Assembly (NCBI GenBank): GCA_910579705.1
Contig: CAJTUI010000001.1
Span: 124,001 to 188,000, forward strand
Direction of reading: 5' to 3'
DNA: 64,000 bases
DNA from: an uncultured Christensenella sp.
GTDB taxonomy: Bacteria; Bacillota; Clostridia; Christensenellales; Borkfalkiaceae
The notes beneath the pieces were generated by a model that saw only the letters and a program-made list of their open reading frames with translations, was not told the origin of the DNA and ran no database searches. Positions within the stretch are counted from its first letter, which is position 1; each line of letters starts with the position of its first letter. The position numbers were made by a program, and so were the translations under genes. This document shows, in pieces, positions 17,231 through 24,460 of the stretch.

Positions 17231-18373
17231 ATGAACATTCTTGCTGTTATTTGCGAATTCAATCCATTTCATAACGGTCACGCATACCTTATCGACAAAG
17301 CGAAAGAAATTTCGCGGTGCGATGCGGTTTTATGTATAATGAGCGGCGACTTCACTCAGCGCGGTGATATGTGCATTTTCGACAAATATACCCGCGCCCG
17401 TCACGCCGTGCTCGGCGGAGCGGACTGCGTTATCCAGTTGCCCGCCGCTTTCGCCGTCGCCCCCGCGGAAATTTTCGCCGCGGGCGCTGTAAAGATACTT
17501 TCTGCAATTCCCGACGTGACCGCGATAGCGTTCGGCTGCGAGAACGGCGAAACGCGGGACTTTGTTAACGCCGCTGATATTCTGGGCAACGAAAGCGCGG
17601 CTTTTTCGGACACGTTGAACGAAAGTCTGAAAAACGGCGAGAGCTATATAAGAAGCTACGCAGCCGCGTTCGCCGCTTGCGGCGGGGATATTAATTTCAT
17701 TTCCAGCCCCAACAACATTCTCGGGATAGAATACACAAAGGCGTTTATGCGCCTTGGTAGGGACATAAATATTATTCCCGTTAAACGCAGGGGCGCGGGC
17801 TACAACAGCCGCGAACTTGCCGACGGATACTCTTCCGCAAGCGCGATAAGAAACAACTTGGCCGACCCGAAACTTAAAAACAACCTGCCAGAATTCGTCT
17901 GCGCGCAGATTGGCGGCGCGGCCGACGTTTGCGTTTACGAAAGTTATTTGCGCCACAGCCTCTTCAACGCCGACGCGGAACGACTGAAACGCGTTTACGG
18001 TTGCGGCGAGGGGCTGGAAAACAGGCTGAAAAGCCTTGAAAACCTGCCGTTCGGGCAGATAATAGAGCGCGCCACTTCGAAGCGCTACTCCTCTTCGCGC
18101 ATAAGACGGATACTCGCGGCCAACGCGCTGGGGCTTTATCAGTCCGATACCGAAAAATTTTTGACGGAAAAACTGTATATTAAACCGCTTGCAGTGAAAA
18201 AAGAAAGCGCGGACGCGCTTTTGTCCGCACTTGCGAAATCTGAATATCCCGTTGTCACCGGCATAACCCCGCCCGCGTACGGCGCCGAGTGTTTCGGGCT
18301 GGATTTAAGGGAACTGCAAACGTACAACCACCTGACCTGCAAACAGTTAAAGGATTATATGATTACCGTTTAA
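17231..18373 (+). CDS. tmcAL: tRNA(Met) cytidine acetate ligase (YlbM family)
   Basis: A 380-residue protein of the nucleotidylyltransferase superfamily. The start VICEFNPFHNGHAYLI holds the HxGH-like site that binds ATP, and MSGDFTQRGD and the SSSRIRR block are typical of TmcAL. The enzyme activates acetate with ATP to make N4-acetylcytidine at the wobble base of elongator tRNA-Met. Its position beside acetate-producing genes is suggestive, and in other Firmicutes it neighbours yceD-rpmF, which lie 2.4 kb away. I see no clear ribosome site before the ATG. Confidence 0.92.
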   Translation: MNILAVICEFNPFHNGHAYLIDKAKEISRCDAVLCIMSGDFTQRGDMCIFDKYTRARHAVLGGADCVIQLPAAFAVAPAEIFAAGAVKILSAIPDVTAIAFGCENGETRDFVNAADILGNESAAFSDTLNESLKNGESYIRSYAAAFAACGGDINFISSPNNILGIEYTKAFMRLGRDINIIPVKRRGAGYNSRELADGYSSASAIRNNLADPKLKNNLPEFVCAQIGGAADVCVYESYLRHSLFNADAERLKRVYGCGEGLENRLKSLENLPFGQIIERATSKRYSSSRIRRILAANALGLYQSDTEKFLTEKLYIKPLAVKKESADALLSALAKSEYPVVTGITPPAYGAECFGLDLRELQTYNHLTCKQLKDYMITV

Positions 18374-18376
18374 AAA

Positions 18377-18415
18377 GGACGGCGGCGGACTGATTGTCCG
18401 CCGCCGCATTTTTAT
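18377..18415. terminator. Bidirectional terminator between tmcAL and the zinc-ribbon gene
   Basis: Perfect stem GCGGCGGAC/GTCCGCCGC (extended on both sides) with T-rich tracts on both strands; the flanking genes converge. Confidence 0.85.
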
Positions 18416-18424
18416 TATTGTTTT

Positions 18425-18763
18425 CTAAACAACGGCGATAATTGCCGCGCCGACTATTATCCAGACCAACGCCCATATAACGGTAGATATAATACCGAGA
18501 ACGAGCCCCGCGATAGCCAGTCCGTTAAGCCTGCACTTTTTCGCCTGAACCATACCAACAATGCTCAAAACAAGACCGACGACAGACGCTATGCAAAAGT
18601 AAATACCAAGATACAGTGAAACAAGACTTACGACAAAGCCCGCTATACCGAAAGCGTTTACTTTCTTTTCGTCCTTTACTTCCGCCGTGGTTACCGCAAC
18701 GCCGCAATGTATGCATACGCTTGCTTTATCGTCGATTTCTTTTCCGCAGTTCTTACAAAACAT
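18425..18763 (-). CDS. Zinc-ribbon membrane protein (DUF4190-like)
   Basis: A 112-residue protein. Residues 1-22 form a zinc ribbon (CKNCGKEID...CIHCGVAV). A short charged linker is followed by two or three hydrophobic segments (about residues 37-110), with a small-residue pattern like DUF4190. The start is supported by AAGGAG. Its promoter contains a perfect palindrome between -35 and -10, so it is very probably repressed by the divergently encoded HTH protein. Function unknown. Confidence 0.85.
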   Translation of the reverse strand: MFCKNCGKEIDDKASVCIHCGVAVTTAEVKDEKKVNAFGIAGFVVSLVSLYLGIYFCIASVVGLVLSIVGMVQAKKCRLNGLAIAGLVLGIISTVIWALVWIIVGAAIIAVV

Positions 18764-18792
18764 ATCCTTCTCCTTTGTTTAAAGTTATTAAT

Positions 18793-18843
18793 ATTATATT
18801 CCCAGTATACTGGGAAGTCAAGTATTTTTCCCAGAATAATGGG
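18793..18843. promoter_or_regulatory. Divergent control region with two palindromic operators
   Basis: On the minus strand TTGACT (18816-18821), 17 bp, TATAAT (18793-18798) drives the zinc-ribbon gene; the spacer is filled by the perfect palindrome CCCAGTATACTGGG (18801-18814). A second, imperfect copy CCCAGAATAATGGG (18830-18843) lies 29 bp away, just before the HTH gene. Confidence 0.85.
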
Positions 18844-18855
18844 AAAATATACGGT

Positions 18856-19059
18856 ATGGAGAGTTTCGGAGAAAAACTGCGGTATTTGAGGCAGGAAAAA
18901 AACATAAACCAGATACGGCTTGCGAAGGAGCTTGACGTAGGGAAATCGATAATAAGTTTGTGGGAGCAAAACAAGTGCGAGCCGACGCTTTCGAAACTTG
19001 TTTCCATAGCGAAGTTTTTCAACGTGTCAATCGATTATCTCGCGGGACTGGAAGACTGA
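18856..19059 (+). CDS. Small XRE-family HTH repressor
   Basis: A 67-residue protein consisting only of a Cro/CI-type helix-turn-helix (LRQEKNINQIRLAKELDVGK, then WEQNKCEPTLSKLVSIAKFF and SIDYLAGLED). The reading frame extends upstream, but the ATG at 18856 is where homology to this fold begins. Two CCCAG-type palindromes lie just upstream, the nearer one ending 13 bp before the ATG. I infer that it binds them, shutting off the zinc-ribbon gene and itself. Its end overlaps the rnpB terminator. Confidence 0.88.
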   Translation: MESFGEKLRYLRQEKNINQIRLAKELDVGKSIISLWEQNKCEPTLSKLVSIAKFFNVSIDYLAGLED

Positions 19060-19094
19060 AAAAAGGCGCCGCAGCGGATTTACGCTGCGGCGCC
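19060..19094 (-). terminator. rnpB terminator
   Basis: Perfect 12-bp stem GGCGCCGCAGCG/CGCTGCGGCGCC followed by six T on the minus strand. It abuts the stop codon of the HTH gene on the other strand. Confidence 0.9.
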
Positions 19095-19101
19095 CATAAC
19101 A

Positions 19102-19455
19102 ATTTGAGATTAATCTGTAAGCCGAGTTCTGTCGTGTACGGTCATCTATCTACGCTTGCAGTCGCCTGCAAGTTTAAGCGATATTAACGGATAAAAGCGG
19201 ACGGGCAGCCCCGACGTTAAGGTCAGCCTTTATCCCAATCTTGCACCGGGTGGGGTTTAACTGGCTCCCTCCGTTACCGGAGGGACGGTGAGCTCTTACC
19301 TCGCCATTCCACCCTTACAGCTTGCGCTGCGGTATATTTCTGTTCACTTTCCTTGAAGTCGCCTTCTCCTGCCGTTAACAGGCACCCTTGCCCTGCGATG
19401 CTCGGACTTTCCTCACGCCGCTTGCGCGGCCCGCGACCGTATAATTAACTCAAAT
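19102..19455 (-). ncRNA. rnpB: RNase P RNA
   Basis: The catalytic RNA that matures the 5' ends of tRNAs. On the minus strand the conserved 5' core GAGGAAAGTCCGAGC and the conserved 3' core ACAGAACTCGGCTTAC are both present, with GGGTGGAATGGCGAGGTAAG between. Helix P1 is recognisable: the seven bases ATTTGAG at the 5' end pair with CTCAAAT at the 3' end, which sets the limits at about 354 nt. The overall layout looks like the bacterial type A form. Confidence 0.96.
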
Positions 19456-19462
19456 CGTTTTT

Positions 19463-19491
19463 ATTTTAACACTAATTTAAAAAATTAGCAA
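19463..19491 (-). promoter_or_regulatory. rnpB promoter
   Basis: TTGCTA (19486-19491), 17 bp, TAAAAT (19463-19468). The expected start is about seven bases on, close to the P1-defined 5' end of the RNA. Confidence 0.8.
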
Positions 19492-19510
19492 AGTAAATTT
19501 GCGCGTGCGA

Positions 19511-19539
19511 TTGATTTTTTTGAAAATTTATTTTAGAAT
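19511..19539 (+). promoter_or_regulatory. pyk promoter
   Basis: TTGATT (19511-19516), 17 bp, TAGAAT (19534-19539) on the plus strand, 35 bp before the pyk start. It is back to back with the rnpB promoter. Confidence 0.7.
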
Positions 19540-19574
19540 AGACACTGTACTAAAATTTTTCGGAGTTTAAGGAA

Positions 19575-20993
19575 ATGAAAAAGACCAAGATTATCTGCAC
19601 TCTCGGCCCCGCAAGCGACAACGAAAAAGTGTTGTCCGAACTTATCGACGCGGGTATGAACGTTGCGCGGCTTAACTTTTCGCACGGCACGCACGAAGAA
19701 CACGCAAAGAAAATCGCTATGATTAAGGCTGTGCGGGAGCGCAAGAAGGCGCCTATACCCATTATGCTGGACACCAAGGGGCCCGAATTCAGGATTAAGA
19801 CTTTCAAGGACGGAAAGATTAAGCTCAAAGAAGGCGATACGTTCGCCTTTACCACCGACGATATAGTCGGCGACAAGACGAGAGTTTCCGTATCTTTCGA
19901 AGGCATTTGCGAGCAGATGTTTGCGGGCGATAAAATACTTTTAAATAACGGACTTATGGTGTTCGAGGTCGTAAAAGTAGAAAAGCCGAACGTAGTCTGC
20001 AAGACAATCGTCGGCGGCGAGCTCTCCAACAGAAAGAGTATGTTTTTCCCCGACAAGGAGCTGGATATGGTCTACCTCTCCGAGCAGGATAAGGCCGACC
20101 TTAAATTCGGCGTCGAGCAGGGCGTGGACTTTGTTGCCTGCTCGTTCGTATCGAAAGCGCAGGACATTATAGACGTAAGAGAATATCTGAAAGAATGCGG
20201 CTCCGAAGAAGGTAAAATAGAGATTATCGCAAAGATCGAAAGCCGCGCGGGCGTAAACAACCTAGACTCGATAGTAGAGGTTTGCGACGGAATTATGGTG
20301 GCGCGCGGAGATTTGGGCGTGGAAGTTCCGTTCGAGGAACTGCCCAGCATACAGAAGACCATTATCAAGGCGTGCAGGGTTCACGGCAAGCGCAGTATTA
20401 CCGCTACGGAGATGCTGGAATCTATGATTAAACAGCCCCGCCCCACCCGTGCCGAGATTTCCGACGTTGCGAACGCCGTATACGACGGCTCCTCCGCCAT
20501 TATGCTTTCGGGCGAAACCGCGGCGGGTGCGTATCCCGTGGAGACCGTAAAAGCTATGTCCAAGATTGCGGCGCAGGCCGAGGCCAACACTAACTATATC
20601 GCGTATATCAAGGACAGCGATTATCACATCGAAAAGCTTTCGGAGGCGCTTGCGCACTCGGCGTGCACGCTTGCGCAGGACATAGGCGCTAACGTTATAG
20701 TGGTTTGCACAAGGACGGGCGGAACCGCAAAGACTGTGTCGCGGTTCAGACCTATGATCGATATTATCGGTATGACAACCGACGAATGCGCGTACAGAAA
20801 ACTTGCTTTGAGCTGGGGCGTAATTCCCGTTATGAGCGAGGAGTTTTATTCCGTTGACGTACTCTTCCATTACGCGAAACGCGCGGCGATGGAAACGGGG
20901 CTTGTCAAGAAAGGCGATAAGATTGTTTTGACGGGCGGAACGCCCAACGGAAAGAGCGGTAACTCAAACCTCATAAACGTTGAAGAAGTTTAA
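19575..20993 (+). CDS. pyk: Pyruvate kinase
   Basis: A 472-residue enzyme making pyruvate and ATP from phosphoenolpyruvate and ADP. Signatures: KIICTLGPASDN at the start, RLNFSHGTHEEH, the K-containing active-site strand IEIIAKIESRAGVNN, MVARGDLGVEVP and SGETAAGAYPVE. It has the A, B and C domains but not the extra PEP-utilising domain found at the end of Bacillus enzymes. It supplies pyruvate to PflB encoded at the right end of the window. Single gene with its own promoter and terminator. Confidence 0.97.
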   Translation: MKKTKIICTLGPASDNEKVLSELIDAGMNVARLNFSHGTHEEHAKKIAMIKAVRERKKAPIPIMLDTKGPEFRIKTFKDGKIKLKEGDTFAFTTDDIVGDKTRVSVSFEGICEQMFAGDKILLNNGLMVFEVVKVEKPNVVCKTIVGGELSNRKSMFFPDKELDMVYLSEQDKADLKFGVEQGVDFVACSFVSKAQDIIDVREYLKECGSEEGKIEIIAKIESRAGVNNLDSIVEVCDGIMVARGDLGVEVPFEELPSIQKTIIKACRVHGKRSITATEMLESMIKQPRPTRAEISDVANAVYDGSSAIMLSGETAAGAYPVETVKAMSKIAAQAEANTNYIAYIKDSDYHIEKLSEALAHSACTLAQDIGANVIVVCTRTGGTAKTVSRFRPMIDIIGMTTDECAYRKLALSWGVIPVMSEEFYSVDVLFHYAKRAAMETGLVKKGDKIVLTGGTPNGKSGNSNLINVEEV

Positions 20994-20995
20994 AT

Positions 20996-21033
20996 AAAAC
21001 CCGCGGCGGAACTTTATTCCGCCGCGGGTTTTA
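20996..21033. terminator. pyk terminator
   Basis: Perfect stem CCCGCGGCGGAA/TTCCGCCGCGGG, 5-nt loop, then TTTTATTT on the plus strand; A-rich on the other side, so it can also work in reverse. Confidence 0.9.
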
Positions 21034-21041
21034 TTTACGAC

Positions 21042-21075
21042 AGGACACCGCGCTTTATGTAAAGCGCGGTGTCCT
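21042..21075. repeat. Perfect 16-bp inverted repeat
   Basis: Arms AGGACACCGCGCTTTA and its exact complement separated by two bases. There is no T tract on either side, so it is not a standard terminator. It lies between pyk and the end of the convergent flavoprotein gene; the remaining 84 bp are AT-rich with no gene seen. Confidence 0.8.
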
Positions 21076-21159
21076 TAGAGAGAATATGAAAAAAAGTTGT
21101 GTATACCTTATTGATTACAAGGCTATTATAGCCCGCAATTGTGTAAAATATATGATAAA

Positions 21160-22698
21160 TTAATGATTTTTATATTTTTCGTAAATTTTTTCCGCAGTTC
21201 TCAGCCCGTCCGCCGCCGAACTTGTAATTCCGCCCGAATATCCGCTGCCCTCGCCGCACGGATAAAAGCCTTGCAGGGATACGCTCTCCCCGCTCTCGCC
21301 GCGAAGAATTTTCAAAGGCGAAGAGAAACGCGTTTCCACGCCCGTTAAAACCGCGTCGCCGCAGGCGAACCCTTTCAACCGCCTGTCCATATCGGGAATT
21401 GCCGCTTTTAACGCCTCGACCGCGACCGCGGGCAGCACCTCGCCGAGCGGCGCGAAAGCCGTCCCCGCGGAATAAGTTGGCTTAACCTCGCCGAACGCGC
21501 AGGACGTTCTGTCCGCGGCGAAGTCCCTGTAAAGCTGAACGGGCGCGGCGTAGTTTTTGCCGCCGTACGCGAATGCTTTGCGCTCCAAGCCGCGCTGAAA
21601 GCGCATACCCGCAAACAAATCGTCCGCGCCGAAATCCTGTTGTCTGAGCTGAACCATAAGCGCGGAATTGGAATTTTCGCCGTCGCGGGTATAAACGCTC
21701 ATACCGTTGGTCACCACCCCTCCCGCCTCGCTAGCGGACGGAATTACGACCCCGCCGGGGCACATACAGAACGTAAACACCGTGCGTTCGTGCGCGTGCG
21801 AAACGAGTTTGTAGTCCGCGGCAGGCAACAGCTTGTAACTTTTACCGTATTGCGCAAGACCGATTTCCCGCGACAGGTGCTCGATTCTGACGCCAACCGC
21901 AAACTCCCGCGGTTGCATAACAAGCCCCTCGGCGTGCAACATTTCGAACGTGTCGCGTGCGGAATGTCCGAGCGCGGCAACCGCGCAGTCCGTTTGAAGT
22001 TCGCTCTCCTCGCCGCTCAAAACGTTTTTAAGCAGGAGCGATTTAAGTTTACCGCCGCGCTCCGTAAAACCTTTAAACAGCGTGTTGAATTTATACTCGC
22101 CGCCGTTTGCGATAACGTACGCGCGAATGTTGCGCAGCACGTCAAACAATACGTCGCTGCCGATATGCGGTTTATTGAGATAAACTATTTCTTTTGGCGC
22201 GCCGAACTTTCCGAAAAGTTTTAAAACCTCGCGGTTGAACCCGTCGTGAGTCTGGGTGTTGAGCTTGCCGTCCGAAAACGTGCCCGCTCCGCCCTCGCCG
22301 AACTGCACGTTGGACTGCTCGTTCAGAACCCTACCCGAAACAAACGCGTGCAACGTGTCCCGTCTGGCCTCCACAGGCTCGCCGCGCTCGATGATAATCG
22401 GCGCGAAACCGCGTTCTATGAGCCCGAGCGCGCAGAAAAGCCCCGCGGGCCCAGATCCGATTACCGCGACCCTGGGCGGGTTTTCAAGCTTTTCTTTTAG
22501 AAGTTCGGCAGGAGCGGGCTCGTCCGAAAACGCTATGGAATACACCCAGCGCACGTTGTTTTTATCGCGCGCGTCCAGAGATTTTTTGAGAATTTCAAAA
22601 TGCCGCACCTCTCTTCCGAGATTTTTTGCGGCAATTTCAAAAAGCTTTTTTTCGTGTTCCGTGATATTGAGTTTTATATTGTCCAGCCGTTTAATCAT
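21160..22698 (-). CDS. FAD-dependent oxidoreductase (COG2509-like)
   Basis: A 512-residue flavoprotein. The N-terminal 80 residues form a separate small domain. The FAD-binding motif GSGPAGLFCALGLIERG follows at about residue 83, then GEGGAGTFSDGKLNT and, near the end, FYPCGEGSGYSGGITSSAAD, all typical of this uncharacterised dehydrogenase family. The substrate is unknown. The start codon overlaps the stop of the preceding flavoprotein gene by 4 bp (ATGA), so the two are co-translated and may work together. Confidence 0.9.
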   Translation of the reverse strand: MIKRLDNIKLNITEHEKKLFEIAAKNLGREVRHFEILKKSLDARDKNNVRWVYSIAFSDEPAPAELLKEKLENPPRVAVIGSGPAGLFCALGLIERGFAPIIIERGEPVEARRDTLHAFVSGRVLNEQSNVQFGEGGAGTFSDGKLNTQTHDGFNREVLKLFGKFGAPKEIVYLNKPHIGSDVLFDVLRNIRAYVIANGGEYKFNTLFKGFTERGGKLKSLLLKNVLSGEESELQTDCAVAALGHSARDTFEMLHAEGLVMQPREFAVGVRIEHLSREIGLAQYGKSYKLLPAADYKLVSHAHERTVFTFCMCPGGVVIPSASEAGGVVTNGMSVYTRDGENSNSALMVQLRQQDFGADDLFAGMRFQRGLERKAFAYGGKNYAAPVQLYRDFAADRTSCAFGEVKPTYSAGTAFAPLGEVLPAVAVEALKAAIPDMDRRLKGFACGDAVLTGVETRFSSPLKILRGESGESVSLQGFYPCGEGSGYSGGITSSAADGLRTAEKIYEKYKNH

Positions 22699-23846
22699 AA
22701 TCTTTCACTAACAGTCCGCGCGACGTGAATCCCGCCCGCAAAAGCCCAGTGCAGGTTATACCCGCCGCAGTCCCCGTCCGCGTCGAGAATTTCGCCCGCG
22801 AAAAACAGATTTTTTACGAGCTTGCTTTCCAGCTCTTCCGTCACCTCGTCGGCGTTAATGCCGCCGCGCGTGACCTGCGCGTAGTCGAAACCGAGCGTGC
22901 CCGTAACGCCGAGCGTGAAATTTTTAACAGTCCGGGTGATTGCGTTAAGGTCGCCGCCCGCCCGCGCGACAACCGCCCTGCCCAGCTGATTGTGCAGCGA
23001 GCCCGAAAGCAGCTCGCCGTCCCTATACCCCGCTTTGCGCCTGAGCGCAAGATTGGACAGAATCTTCTCCGCGGGAACATCGGGCAGGAACTCAATCGAA
23101 ACGGACGCGTCGGGCTTGTCCGTTATATAGGACGAAATGAAAAATACCGCGTTGCCCGATATTCCGTATTCGGTGAATATGACGTCGCCGCGGACGCTTT
23201 TTGCCGCTTTACCGCCTACAAGCGCCGTTATAACGCAGTCCGCGCGGATACCTTTAAGCGTTCTGATATGCGTCGTGTCCGTTTTAAGCTGTACAAGCGA
23301 AGGATACAGCGGCGTGAGCGTGTGCCCGAATTTACAGGCGAGCGCGTACGCGGAACCGTCCGTTTTAAACTGTTTCTGCGCCTTGCCGCCCGTGCAAAGA
23401 ACTACGAAACGGCTCCTGATTTCAGTACCGTCCGACAGCGCGAGCGTAAAGCCCCTGTCAATATCGACGACTTTGACGCCAAGAAACAAGTCCGCGCCGC
23501 TGATTTTCTTTATAAGACAGTCGACAAGCGCGGACGCCTGCTTACCGGCGGGATAAATTCTGCCCTGCGGGTCGGTCGTCAGAAGGCAGTCGAAAAGCCG
23601 CTCCTCCGCGTTCGTATCGGCGCAGGCGATTTTTTGCGCGAGATGCGCGCCGCCGCCGTGGTAGTGCTCTGGCGACATATCGGCGTTGGAGATATTGCCC
23701 TGACCGTTGCCCGTGGCGGCAAGCTTTTTACCGAGCCTGTCCCCCGCCTCTATGACCGCTGTTTTTATGTTTTTGTGTTCGGCAAGCGCGGCGGCGCAGG
23801 CAAGCCCCGCCGCGCCGCCGCCTATTATCGCAACATCGTAAATCAT
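22695..23846 (-). CDS. HI0933/BaiN-like flavoprotein
   Basis: A 383-residue protein of the HI0933 family of NAD(P)/FAD-dependent oxidoreductases, some members of which reduce bile-acid intermediates. The FAD motif IIGGGAAGLACAAALAE opens the protein. GDRLGKKLAATGNGQGNISN and the terminal FAGEILDADGDCGGYNLHWA are family hallmarks. It is upstream of and overlaps the other flavoprotein gene. A bile-acid role cannot be concluded from sequence alone. Confidence 0.9.
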   Translation of the reverse strand: MIYDVAIIGGGAAGLACAAALAEHKNIKTAVIEAGDRLGKKLAATGNGQGNISNADMSPEHYHGGGAHLAQKIACADTNAEERLFDCLLTTDPQGRIYPAGKQASALVDCLIKKISGADLFLGVKVVDIDRGFTLALSDGTEIRSRFVVLCTGGKAQKQFKTDGSAYALACKFGHTLTPLYPSLVQLKTDTTHIRTLKGIRADCVITALVGGKAAKSVRGDVIFTEYGISGNAVFFISSYITDKPDASVSIEFLPDVPAEKILSNLALRRKAGYRDGELLSGSLHNQLGRAVVARAGGDLNAITRTVKNFTLGVTGTLGFDYAQVTRGGINADEVTEELESKLVKNLFFAGEILDADGDCGGYNLHWAFAGGIHVARTVSERL

Positions 23847-23877
23847 AAGAATATTGTATTACAATACCGCCGAAGTG

Positions 23878-24387
23878 TCAACATTTAAGTCCGTGCAAAA
23901 TTTCTTTAAGCGTTTCAAGATGAAGTTTTTCGTCTTCGAGTATGCGCGCTATGATTTTTTTGACCTGCTCGTTTTTCAGTCGGCAGAGCATTTTTTCATA
24001 GCCCGAAATTGCCCGCTTTTCGCCGAGGATATCGTCCTCTATCATATTGACGAGGTTGCGCGAATAAGTCACGTACTTCGCGGAATAGAAATTGAACGCC
24101 GTTGGCGGGTTCTGGCAGTAAATGGGTTGCGCGCCGAGCGCAAGTATCGTCTTGCCGAGCAGTTCGAGGTGCAACATTTCGGCGATTGCTATCCGCTCTA
24201 ACGTAAGCGCATAATCGGCGTAGCCCTGTTTATCGAAATTGAAAAAATGGTAAAAATACTGTAAAATTGCGTTCAGCTCGCCCGTGGACGAGGCGTATGC
24301 GGGCGATATTACCGCCAGCGAGTAAGCGTCGGGACAAATCCCGTCGGTAGTAGGAAAATCGGATTCGACTGTCAAAGGTTTAGGCAT
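23878..24387 (-). CDS. Ferritin-like diiron/dimanganese protein
   Basis: A 169-residue four-helix-bundle protein. Metal ligands are expected in STGELNAILQYFYH, IAIAEMLHLELLG, EKRAISGYEKML and ILEDEKLHLETLKEI, giving the E...ExxH / E...ExxH pattern of ferritin-like proteins and manganese catalases. A role in peroxide detoxification is plausible in an anaerobe. The reading frame extends upstream over the uvrA terminator, so the ATG at 24387 (MPKPLTVESDF) is preferred, although no ribosome site is clear. Confidence 0.82.
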   Translation of the reverse strand: MPKPLTVESDFPTTDGICPDAYSLAVISPAYASSTGELNAILQYFYHFFNFDKQGYADYALTLERIAIAEMLHLELLGKTILALGAQPIYCQNPPTAFNFYSAKYVTYSRNLVNMIEDDILGEKRAISGYEKMLCRLKNEQVKKIIARILEDEKLHLETLKEILHGLKC

Positions 24388-24432
24388 ATTGTCATAATAT
24401 GAATTAGGCCGCGCTTTGCGTGCGGCATAAAT

Positions 24433-24459
24433 AAAAAAACGCGGCATTTCGCCGCGTTT
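24433..24459 (-). terminator. uvrBA terminator
   Basis: Stem AAACGCGGC/GCCGCGTTT with a run of seven T on the minus strand, directly after uvrA. Confidence 0.88.
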
Positions 24460-24460
24460 C

